A DNA stretch of 8,849 nt, from contig NZ_CAMPHI010000083.1 in NCBI RefSeq assembly GCF_946885955.1, forward strand, positions 1-8,849, in the 5' to 3' direction. The notes beneath the pieces were generated by a model. That model saw nothing but the letters and a program-made list of their open reading frames with translations, did not search any database and was not told where the DNA came from. The DNA is from an uncultured Pseudomonas sp. Lineage in GTDB: Bacteria > Pseudomonadota > Gammaproteobacteria > Pseudomonadales > Pseudomonadaceae. Both the position numbers and the translations under genes were made by a program. The stretch's first letter is position 1. Each line of letters opens with the position of its first letter. Below, in pieces: positions 1 to 5,107 of this stretch.

Positions 1-291
1 GCCCGGCGCGCCGGGCCAGATATGCACGCTGCCGTCCTGCAGGGCGCTGTACAGGCGCGCACTGGGGTAGGAACGGATTTGCGAGCGATAACCCGCATGG
101 GTCAGCAGACGCTCGGTCAACTTGAGGATGGCGCCTCGCGGGCGACCCTGGCTGTCGCTATAGGAGTGCGGTGGGAATTCGTAGAATCCCACCTGGATCA
201 CCGGGCCGGTCTCGTCCACGGCGGTTTGCGCGTAGCCGGGGGCCGACAGCGATGCAGCTATCAGCAGCAGTAGGAAATGTAGTCGTATCAA
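1..291 (-). CDS. Periplasmic solute-binding protein, family 3 type (partial, C-terminus beyond left edge)
   Basis: This is the N-terminal 97 codons of a minus-strand gene that runs off the left edge. From the TTG at 291 it reads MIRLHFLLLLIAASLSAPGYAQ, a typical signal peptide with a hydrophobic core and cleavage probably after the GYA. The mature part contains VGFYEFPPHSY, then RGAILKLTERLL, then SARLYSALQDGSVHIWPGAPG. That pattern (an FPP near the start, followed by an amphipathic helix and a later LxDG) is typical of bacterial extracellular solute-binding proteins of family 3, which bind amino acids or similar small solutes in the periplasm for ABC importers. An in-frame ATG at 339 would add 16 residues before the signal peptide but has no visible Shine-Dalgarno, whereas TTG has AAAGAG about 11 bases upstream. 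The substrate cannot be told from this fragment. Confidence 0.72.
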   Translation of the reverse strand, partial: MIRLHFLLLLIAASLSAPGYAQTAVDETGPVIQVGFYEFPPHSYSDSQGRPRGAILKLTERLLTHAGYRSQIRSYPSARLYSALQDGSVHIWPGAPG

Positions 292-698
292 TTGGTTAGC
301 AGCTCTTTGGCCGTTTCCCGCGGTATATGACGCCAGCATGGCTAAACGCCACTGGCTTTGTCCAGCGCGATTTGCCCGCTACCCGGTCGCGCAGCTCGAT
401 TGGCGACCGAAGGTCGCGGCCGTGGTTCGCTGGCGTTGCACCTTGCGGCCGCGCCGCCGGTCCGGGCTGATGCGGCAGAGGTTGAACTATGCTGCCTGGG
501 ACAGGCGTGCGCAGTGCCACCGCCCTGGGGGCCGAGAGCGGCGGGCAGCGTAAGTTGGCGGCAGGGGCTGCCGGCCAGGATGCGTTGCTGGCGCGCGCTC
601 CCGGTGGCGATGGCGGCGCCAGCGGCTTCCTAGTAGGCTGACAGCGATTGCAGTTCTAGCGCAGCGAATCTGCTCGACGCTGATGAAACGAGGTCGCT
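292..698. other. Gene-poor divergent intergenic region
   Basis: About 400 very GC-rich bases lie between the minus-strand solute-binding protein and the plus-strand dehydrogenase. Short open frames exist on both strands (for example plus 338-553 and 358-633), but their translations are rich in Arg, Ala and Pro, match nothing I recognise, and lack good ribosome binding sites. I see no tRNA, strong terminator or clear promoter. The gap presumably holds the promoters of both flanking genes. It could also contain a decayed gene. Confidence 0.5.
690..694 (+). promoter_or_regulatory. Ribosome binding site of the SDR gene
   Basis: GAGGT lies four bases before the ATG at 699 and supports that start for the short-chain dehydrogenase. 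Confidence 0.7.
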
Positions 699-1544
699 AT
701 GTATCGCAAGGTATTCGCCAATAAAGTCTTCGATCGCAAGGTGGTGCTGATTACCGGCGGTTGCGCCGGTATCGGGCGCGCCCTGGCCATGCGCCTGGCC
801 CAGGCCGGGGCGCGTTTGGTGATTCTGGATTTGCAGCAACAGGCCCTCGACAGCCTGGTGCAGCACCTGGCCGATCATCACAATGCCGACGCCCTGGGGT
901 TGCTCTGCGACGTTGCCGATGCTGCCGCGGTGGGGCGCGCCGTGGCCCTGGCGATCGAGCGCTTCGGCGGCATCGACGTGCTGGTCAACAACGCCGGCAT
1001 CACCCATCGCAGCAGCTTCGCCGATACCGATCTGGAAGTTTTCCAGCGGATCATGGCGGTCAACTACTTCGGCGCGCTGCACTGTACCAAGGCGGCATTG
1101 CCCAGCCTGATCGCCCGCGGCGGGCAGATCATCGTGCTCAGCTCGCTGTCGGGCTTCGCGCCCTTGCTCTATCGAAGTGCCTATAACTCCAGCAAGCACG
1201 CCCTGCACGGCTTGTTCGAAACCCTGCGCTACGAACTGAAAGGCTCGGGGGTCAATGTGATGCTGGTGTGCCCGGGCTTCACCGCCACCGACCTGCGCAA
1301 GAACGCCCTGGTCGGCGATGGCTCGGTGGCCGCGCAACCGCCGCTGGCCATGGGCAAGGTGGCCTCGCCGCAGGATGTCGCCGAGGCCATCTACCATGGC
1401 GCCTTGAAGCGTCGCCGTTTACTGGTGTTGTCGAATGTCGACTGGCGGGCGCGGATACTGGCGCGCTTTTTCCCGCGCTTGTTCGAGCGCGCATTGCTAC
1501 CGCGTTTGTCGGGGATGAAGCCGCAGCGGGCCGGCAGACCCTAG
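699..1544 (+). CDS. Short-chain dehydrogenase/reductase (SDR), classical type
   Basis: This 281-residue protein is an NAD(P)-dependent oxidoreductase of the classical SDR family. The Rossmann glycine motif TGGCAGIG is at residues 19-26, an acidic D44 sits at the end of the second strand (usually favouring NAD(H) over NADP(H)), and NNAG is at 97-100. The catalytic tetrad is complete: N122, S149, Y162 and K166 (YNSSK at 162-166), with Ser 13 residues before Tyr as expected. The basic tail after about residue 230 (RRRLL, RFFPRLFERALLPRL) resembles the membrane-associating C-termini of some SDRs acting on lipids or steroids, so a hydrophobic substrate is possible, but this is inference. The start is supported by GAGGT just upstream. 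The TAG stop lies inside an inverted repeat. The gene appears monocistronic, and its substrate is unknown. Confidence 0.93.
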   Translation: MYRKVFANKVFDRKVVLITGGCAGIGRALAMRLAQAGARLVILDLQQQALDSLVQHLADHHNADALGLLCDVADAAAVGRAVALAIERFGGIDVLVNNAGITHRSSFADTDLEVFQRIMAVNYFGALHCTKAALPSLIARGGQIIVLSSLSGFAPLLYRSAYNSSKHALHGLFETLRYELKGSGVNVMLVCPGFTATDLRKNALVGDGSVAAQPPLAMGKVASPQDVAEAIYHGALKRRRLLVLSNVDWRARILARFFPRLFERALLPRLSGMKPQRAGRP

Positions 1545-1588
1545 CAGGCCGTTGAAAAACGTAAAACGTAGGTTTCAACAGCCTGCTA
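1542..1588. repeat. Short palindromic element at SDR stop, possible bidirectional terminator
   Basis: TAGCAGGC then GTTGAAA on the left (1542-1549, 1551-1557) pairs with TTTCAAC then GCCTGCTA on the right (1573-1579, 1581-1588), giving 15 pairs with one C/A mismatch around a 15-base loop. The SDR stop codon TAG is the first three bases of the left arm. The arm sequence TAGCAGGCCGTTGAAAAAC is nearly the end sequence of the 145-base element at 3496-3640, so this looks like a minimal member of the same family. It lies between convergent genes and could stop transcription from either side, although no T-run follows. Confidence 0.75.
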
Positions 1589-1628
1589 ATGGCGATCCAT
1601 TAAGCGCGGCCCGTCGCCGAATAAGCGC

Positions 1629-1676
1629 CAGCGCAATCCGGGAGCGGTTTCGCGCCGAGCATCGCTCGGGCTACCG
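1629..1676. repeat. Degenerate palindromic repeat fragment
   Basis: This stretch contains GCGCAATCCGGGAG, a hairpin CCGAGC-atc-GCTCGG at 1655-1669, and then GGGCTACC. It resembles the dispersed 'GTAGCC...AATCCGGG' palindromes of pseudomonads, a better copy of which lies at 5014-5080. Read on the minus strand it follows the VOC gene, so the hairpin could serve as its 3' end, but no T-run follows. Confidence 0.4.
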
Positions 1677-1688
1677 ATGCGGCATTTC

Positions 1689-2123
1689 TCAATGCTGGTG
1701 CGGCTCGACATAGAGCTTATTGACCAGGTCCATATCCCAATACGCCGCTTCTATCTTGTGGCCATCGAGGTCGCGCACGAAGCAGCCGTAATAGGGCTCG
1801 CCATATTCGGCGCGCGGTCCGGGGGCGCCATCGGCGCTCGCGCCGGCGTCCAGCGCCGCCTGGTAGAAGGCTCGCACCGACTCTTTATCGTGGGCGAAAA
1901 AGCCGAAATGGGTGCCGTTGCCGGTATTCGCCACCTGCCCGTCGATCGGTTTCTGCACCCAGAATTCCGGGTGTTCGCGGCCATAAGCAACGGCGCCGGG
2001 AAACGCCAGAATGCGCTTGCAACCCAGAGTCGGTAGCACCTGATCGTAAAAGGCCACGGCCTCGTCGAATTGATTGGTGCCGATCGAGACATGGGAAATG
2101 ATGCTCGGGTTTTGCTCTGTCAT
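1689..2123 (-). CDS. VOC-fold (glyoxalase/bleomycin-resistance/dioxygenase superfamily) protein
   Basis: This 144-residue protein has the size and pattern of a single-domain vicinal-oxygen-chelate protein. It begins ISHVSIGTNQFDEAVAFYDQ (H11), continues with GTHFGFFA (H72) after the first beta-alpha module, and ends the second module with DLDGHKIEAAYWD (E125). H11, H72 and E125 are the expected metal-ligand positions, so metal binding is likely. Family members include lyases, dioxygenases and antibiotic-binding proteins, and the exact reaction cannot be assigned here. The start is the ATG at 2123, preceded by a strong GGGAGGA six bases upstream. Longer in-frame readings upstream overlap the membrane-protein gene and are not credible. 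It is the last gene of a same-strand group of three, 62 bases after the YciC-like gene, with no terminator visible between them. Confidence 0.9.
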   Translation of the reverse strand: MTEQNPSIISHVSIGTNQFDEAVAFYDQVLPTLGCKRILAFPGAVAYGREHPEFWVQKPIDGQVANTGNGTHFGFFAHDKESVRAFYQAALDAGASADGAPGPRAEYGEPYYGCFVRDLDGHKIEAAYWDMDLVNKLYVEPHQH

Positions 2124-2129
2124 GTGGGG

Positions 2130-2136
2130 TCCTCCC
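2130..2136 (-). promoter_or_regulatory. Ribosome binding site of the VOC gene
   Basis: On the minus strand GGGAGGA lies six bases before the ATG at 2123. It is one of the strongest Shine-Dalgarno sequences in the window and fixes the VOC start, excluding a longer upstream extension. Confidence 0.8.
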
Positions 2137-2185
2137 TGGGGTTCACAGTTACCGACTGATCCGCTTCCGATTGGTTCGCCTTCGA

Positions 2186-2848
2186 TCACCCGCGCTCGGG
2201 CAAGGCGCTGCGCAGCATGAACAGACGAAACACCACCACGGTGCTGAACAGCTGCAAAAAGCCGTTGAGGCTGTTCAGCGCCAGGTCGAGCAGCATGTCC
2301 GCGGATTCGCCCTGGTGCTCCTGCAGCCAGCCGTCCAGCAGCCAGAGCGGCAGCGCCACGCCGAGCACGCACAGCAGCATCGGCCAGAAGTAGCCGCTGG
2401 TCATTTCGAAGCTCTCATGCAGCGCCCGCATTGGGCCCAGGCCGCGCAGTACCAGGAGGTATTCGGCGAACGCCAGCTTGATCATCAGCCACAGGCCGGG
2501 CAGCACGAACAGTGAGGCGCCAAGCAGAATCGCCAGAGTGCTCAGCCCCGCCAGCAGGGCGAAGGCCGGCCACAGGCGCAGACTCACGGCCAGCAGGTTG
2601 CGCAACGCAGGCGCCTGGCCACTGCTGCGCGCATCGAGAAACAGGATCAATGCGCCGGTGTACAGCGGATAGAACAGCAACCCGGTGAGAATCCGGTAAA
2701 GCGTCCTCGCTTCGGGGGCCACCGCGGCGACTACCTGCTGCTGCAGCAAGGCTTCGAGAACGATCAGCGGCAAGCACAGGCGGGCGATCGCCAGCAGGTT
2801 ATGGCTGAAGAAGTACCAGGCGTCGCGCAGGACGTGGAGCGGATTCAT
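2186..2848 (-). CDS. YciC-like multi-pass inner membrane protein
   Basis: This 220-residue, strongly hydrophobic protein opens MNPLHVLRDAWYFFSHNLLAI, typical of the YciC/UPF0259 family of bacterial membrane proteins whose function is unknown. Hydrophobic segments fall at roughly residues 16-35, 53-72, 85-135 (probably two spans), 150-175 and 185-210, implying five or six membrane spans in the inner membrane. The LHESFEMTSGYFWPML stretch near residues 142-157 resembles the conserved 'A...S..L..G..W' region of this family. It starts nine bases after the stop of the isochorismatase-like gene, so the two are probably co-transcribed and possibly translationally coupled. No strong Shine-Dalgarno is visible. 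A more precise role cannot be given. Confidence 0.82.
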   Translation of the reverse strand: MNPLHVLRDAWYFFSHNLLAIARLCLPLIVLEALLQQQVVAAVAPEARTLYRILTGLLFYPLYTGALILFLDARSSGQAPALRNLLAVSLRLWPAFALLAGLSTLAILLGASLFVLPGLWLMIKLAFAEYLLVLRGLGPMRALHESFEMTSGYFWPMLLCVLGVALPLWLLDGWLQEHQGESADMLLDLALNSLNGFLQLFSTVVVFRLFMLRSALPERG

Positions 2849-2857
2849 GGGCAGGGA

Positions 2858-3451
2858 TCACGGTCGCAGAGGCAGGTCGCTCACTTTACCTGATCCATCC
2901 GGGCGGCCAAATAGCGTGGCGATCAAGCCGGCGCTCTGCACCACCTCGGCATATTCGTCGCGCAGGTTGGCCATGGCCATGTCATGCACTTCCTCGGCGC
3001 TGCGCGGGCGGCCCGCATAATCGATTTTGCCGAAGGTGTAGCAGGCGTCGGCCACCACCCGGGTGGTGAAGCCCAGGTTGCTGGCGCTGCGGGCCGTGGC
3101 TTCGACCGAGTTTTCGCTGGCCACGCCGACGATCACCAGGGCGCGAATGCCGCGCACATGCAGCCAGCGCTCCAGGTTGCTGTGGGTGAAGGCGTCGGTG
3201 ACATTCTTCTCGAGTACCGGCTCGCTCGGCAGCGGCGCCAGTTCCGCCTGGAACAGCGCACCGTCCTGTCCTGGGGTGAACACCGAGTCCGGTTCGCGGG
3301 AGATATGGCGGATATGTGCCAACGGCCAGTCGGCCTGGCGCCAGCGCTCGAGCAGGTCGGCGATCCGCTTCTCCGCCTCGGGGTTGTTGCGTGGGCGATC
3401 GAGACGCTGGATGCCTTGTTGCATATCGATGATCAGCAGTGCGGGCGACAT
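2858..3451 (-). CDS. Isochorismatase-family hydrolase with Ser in place of catalytic Cys
   Basis: This 197-residue protein has the isochorismatase/nicotinamidase-like cysteine hydrolase fold. LLIIDMQQG at residues 5-13 supplies the conserved D9. LEKNVTDAF at 80-88 supplies the conserved K82. The motif that normally carries the nucleophilic Cys reads GVASENSVEATARSA, so position 115 is Ser (codon TCG). VVADACYTF at 132-140 is the usual conserved strand, and its C137 is not the nucleophile. Family members hydrolyse amides or vinyl ethers, but with Cys missing the amidase mechanism is uncertain. EntB and PhzD show that isochorismatase activity itself does not require this Cys. AAGGA lies eight bases before the ATG at 3451. 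The gene probably heads an operon with the YciC-like and VOC genes. Its upstream region abuts the palindromic element at 3496-3640. Confidence 0.88.
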   Translation of the reverse strand: MSPALLIIDMQQGIQRLDRPRNNPEAEKRIADLLERWRQADWPLAHIRHISREPDSVFTPGQDGALFQAELAPLPSEPVLEKNVTDAFTHSNLERWLHVRGIRALVIVGVASENSVEATARSASNLGFTTRVVADACYTFGKIDYAGRPRSAEEVHDMAMANLRDEYAEVVQSAGLIATLFGRPDGSGKVSDLPLRP

Positions 3452-3495
3452 ATCGACAGTCCTTGGCTATTGGCTGGCATACTGGCGGCCCACTT

Positions 3496-3640
3496 TAGCA
3501 GGCCGCTGAAAAACTACCTGCGTTGGCAATACTGCGTTAAAAACAGGCTCGGAATGCTCATTTACAGCAGTAAACTCCGCTTCCTCGCCTATTTTTGCCT
3601 TGTCTTGCCTGCCTCGCCTACGTTTCTCAACGGCCTGTTA
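3496..3640. mobile_element. MITE-like full-length imperfect palindrome (no transposase)
   Basis: This 145-base element carries 20-base terminal inverted repeats matching at 16 of 20 positions: TAGCAGGCCGCTGAAAAACT on the left, and on the right a sequence whose complement reads TAACAGGCCGTTGAGAAACG. The dyad continues inward: AAAAACAGGC at 3539-3548 mirrors GCCTATTTTT at 3587-3596. The central hairpin TTTAC-agca-GTAAA (3561-3574) sits at the element's midpoint. There is no coding capacity. A related sequence is, from memory, dispersed in Pseudomonas genomes. It lies between the divergent isochorismatase-like and NYN genes, so it may influence both promoters or the 5' end of their transcripts. 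A 14-base direct repeat flanks its right end. Confidence 0.72.
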
Positions 3641-3651
3641 GCAGGCCGCTG
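3638..3651. repeat. Direct repeat of the palindrome's left end
   Basis: TTAGCAGGCCGCTG at 3638-3651 is identical to 3495-3508, the left boundary of the 145-base palindrome. It overlaps the element's right end by three bases. It could be the stump of a second, tandem copy or part of an extended target duplication. Confidence 0.7.
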
Positions 3652-3683
3652 CGCATCGCCCGCGCTTTCCGTCTCCAGCCGCC

Positions 3684-3688
3684 GAGGA
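3684..3688 (+). promoter_or_regulatory. Ribosome binding site selecting the TTG start of the NYN gene
   Basis: GAGGA lies six bases before TTG at 3695. It fixes this start over a much longer in-frame reading that would begin near 2984, run antisense through the isochorismatase-like gene and cross the palindromic element. Confidence 0.8.
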
Positions 3689-3694
3689 TCACCG

Positions 3695-4174
3695 TTGAAG
3701 AAGATCGCCCTGTTCGCCGATGTACAAAACCTCTATTACACGGTGCGCCAGGCCTATGGTTGCCATTTCAATTACGCCGCCCTGTGGGCCGACGTCGGCC
3801 AGCACGGGCAGATTGTCGAGGCCTATGCCTATGCCATCGACCGTGGCGACCAGAAACAGCAGCAGTTCCAGCAGATCCTGCGCAACCTCGGTTTTACCGT
3901 GAAGCTCAAGCCCTTTATCCAGCGCAGCGATGGCTCGGCCAAGGGCGACTGGGATGTCGGTATCACCATCGACATCATGGATGCCGCGCCGCGGGTCGAC
4001 GAGGTGGTGCTGGCCTCCGGGGATGGCGACTTCGACCTGTTGCTGGAGAAAATCCGCGGCAGCCACGGTGTCGAGGCGGTGGCCTATGGCGTGCCGGGGC
4101 TGACCGCGCAATCGCTGGTGCGCGCCGCCAGCCGCTACGTGCCGATCGACGGCGCGCTGTTGTTGAAAAACTGA
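3695..4174 (+). CDS. NYN-domain (PIN-like, LabA/DUF88) nuclease
   Basis: This 159-residue single-domain protein begins MKKIALFADVQNLYYTVRQ when TTG is read as Met. NYN proteins are PIN-like, metal-dependent ribonucleases. The acidic residues expected of the fold are present: D9 and N12 in FADVQNLY, D85, D87 and D93 in KGDWDVGITIDIMD, and D110 and D112 in ASGDGDFDLLL. The length is typical for stand-alone members. The start is TTG, supported by GAGGA six bases upstream. No ATG is available near this N-terminus, and upstream in-frame codons fall in the palindromic element. The stop lies within the first unit of a tandem 14-base repeat leading into the exonuclease gene 32 bases downstream, so the two are probably one transcript. 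The RNA target is unknown. Confidence 0.9.
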   Translation: MKKIALFADVQNLYYTVRQAYGCHFNYAALWADVGQHGQIVEAYAYAIDRGDQKQQQFQQILRNLGFTVKLKPFIQRSDGSAKGDWDVGITIDIMDAAPRVDEVVLASGDGDFDLLLEKIRGSHGVEAVAYGVPGLTAQSLVRAASRYVPIDGALLLKN

Positions 4175-4203
4175 TGTTGAAAAACTGATCATTGAGAAAC
4201 TGA
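4161..4203 (+). repeat. Tandem 14-base repeat across the NYN stop codon
   Basis: TGTTGAAAAACTGA occurs at 4161-4174 and again, identically, at 4175-4188, followed by a diverged third unit TCATTGAGAAACTGA at 4189-4203. The first unit encodes the last residues and stop of the NYN protein. The duplication creates TGATG at 4172-4176 and a four-codon frame (ATG at 4174, stop at 4188) between the two nuclease genes. Replication slippage is the likely origin. Confidence 0.85.
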
Positions 4204-4206
4204 ACG

Positions 4207-4824
4207 ATGCCCAGCGATTCGATCGCCGTACTGGATTTCGAAACCACCGGTATGTCGCCGGCGCAACAGGCCCGCGCCACCGAGATCGGCGTGGTCATAG
4301 TCGAGGGCGGGCAGATAGTCGCGCGCTACCAGAGCCTGATGAACAGCGGTGCCCGGGTGCCGCCCTTTATCGAACAGCTCACCGGCATCAGCAATGCCAT
4401 GCTGCGCAGTGCGCCGCCAGCGGCCCAGGTGATGGCGGAAGTCGCGGATTTCGTCGGCGAGCGGCCGCTGTTGGCGCATAACGCCAGCTTCGATCAGAAG
4501 TTCTGGGACGCCGAGCTGGCGCTGATCGGCCGTCGTCGTGCACAGCCGTTCGCCTGTTCCTTGCTGCTGGCGCGGCGCCTGTTGCCGCAGGCACCGAACC
4601 ACAAGCTCGGCATCCTCAACCGCTGGGCCCGCCTGCCGGACACCGGCCAGGCCCACCGGGCGCTGGCCGATGCGGAAATGGCGGCCAACCTGACCTGCTT
4701 TATGGCCGAGCTATTGCGCGAACGCCACGGCATCGGCGAGGTCTCCCACGCGCTGCTGTGCAGTCTGCAGAAAGTCCCCGCGGCCAAGATGGAACAAGCG
4801 CTACAGCGGGTGCGTGGGCTTTAG
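4207..4824 (+). CDS. DnaQ-like DEDDh 3'-5' exonuclease
   Basis: This 205-residue protein has all three Exo motifs of the DnaQ/RNase T superfamily. Exo I is VLDFETTG with D10 and E12, Exo II is LLAHNASFDQKFW with D96, and Exo III is AHRALADAEMAA with H150 and D155. The His places it in the DEDDh subgroup, which removes nucleotides from 3' ends of DNA or RNA using two metal ions. It is close in size to stand-alone DnaQ-like exonucleases and the polymerase III epsilon subunit, but I see no clear beta-clamp motif, and a variable C-terminal segment (about 168-205) follows the nuclease core. It lies 32 bases after the NYN nuclease gene on the same strand. The Shine-Dalgarno is weak (GAG about ten bases before ATG), so coupling with upstream translation through the tandem repeat is plausible. 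Confidence 0.92.
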   Translation: MPSDSIAVLDFETTGMSPAQQARATEIGVVIVEGGQIVARYQSLMNSGARVPPFIEQLTGISNAMLRSAPPAAQVMAEVADFVGERPLLAHNASFDQKFWDAELALIGRRRAQPFACSLLLARRLLPQAPNHKLGILNRWARLPDTGQAHRALADAEMAANLTCFMAELLRERHGIGEVSHALLCSLQKVPAAKMEQALQRVRGL

Positions 4825-4840
4825 CTGGTCTTGAGTGACC

Positions 4841-4870
4841 GCAATCGCGGCCAAGGCCGCTTCTACAGGG
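4841..4870. repeat. REP-like palindrome
   Basis: The perfect hairpin GCGGCC-aa-GGCCGC at 4847-4860 is followed by TTCTACAGGG. This matches the general pattern of Pseudomonas REP sequences, in which a GCGG...CCGC hairpin is followed by a CTACAGG tail. It lies just after the exonuclease gene and may act as a 3' mRNA stabiliser or weak terminator. A single copy is seen. Confidence 0.6.
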
Positions 4871-4906
4871 CGCCGCAACCCGTGCGGGCTACCAGGCATC
4901 GCTTTT

Positions 4907-4983
4907 GTAGGGTGGACATGGCGAAGCCTTGTCCACCGTTGGCAACCGAGATGGCGGACAAGCCTTCGGCATGTCCGCCCTAC
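4907..4983. repeat. Nested palindrome: two hairpins forming one long inverted repeat
   Basis: Hairpin A spans 4911-4937 (GGTGGACA ... TGTCCACC, with an inner GGC-gaa-GCC). Hairpin B spans 4953-4979 (GGCGGACA ... TGTCCGCC, with an inner GCC-ttc-GGC). A and B are also inverted copies of each other, from GTAG at 4907 to CTAC at 4983, so the region can fold either as two hairpins or as one long cruciform. It lies between convergent genes. Confidence 0.8.
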
Positions 4984-5013
4984 GAGTTTGCAGGCTGAAC
5001 GCCCCTCAGTCCC

Positions 5014-5080
5014 GTAGCCGGATGCAATCCGGGAACGATCTGTGCGGCTGTACATTCCCCCCGGATTACATCCCGGCTAC
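5014..5080. repeat. Dispersed-type palindromic repeat (GTAGCCGG...CCGGCTAC)
   Basis: The left arm GTAGCCGGATGCAATCCGGG (5014-5033) is complemented, with small mismatches, by the right arm ending CCGGATTACATCCCGGCTAC (5061-5080), around a 27-base interior. It resembles palindromes common between Pseudomonas genes. It lies 28 bases beyond the stop of the last TPM gene (minus strand) and could help define the 3' end of the lemA operon. Confidence 0.75.
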
Positions 5081-5107
5081 CAGAGCGATGCGTGTTCGCT
5101 CCGCCTT

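Noticed and set aside
1..16. A perfect GC-rich palindrome at the left edge
   Set aside because: It lies inside the solute-binding protein frame encoding PGAPG, a conserved-looking stretch, so the symmetry is probably a coincidence of codon choice.
630..1397. A 255-codon open frame antisense to the SDR gene
   Set aside because: The SDR frame has a complete set of family motifs. The antisense translation is low-complexity (His, Gln, Gly, Ala), matches no family, and is a typical effect of GC-rich codon use.
1542..1588. A classical Rho-independent terminator after the SDR gene
   Set aside because: The hairpin is real but has a 15-base loop and no T-run on either strand, so it was recorded as a repeat with only possible terminator function.
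3452..3495. Sigma-70 or sigma-54 promoter for the isochorismatase-like operon
   Set aside because: No pair of hexamers or GG/GC motif with acceptable match and spacing could be found by eye.
2984..3694. A long N-terminal extension of the NYN protein in the same open frame
   Set aside because: It would run antisense through the isochorismatase-like gene and across the palindromic element, and the NYN domain begins exactly at the TTG preceded by GAGGA.
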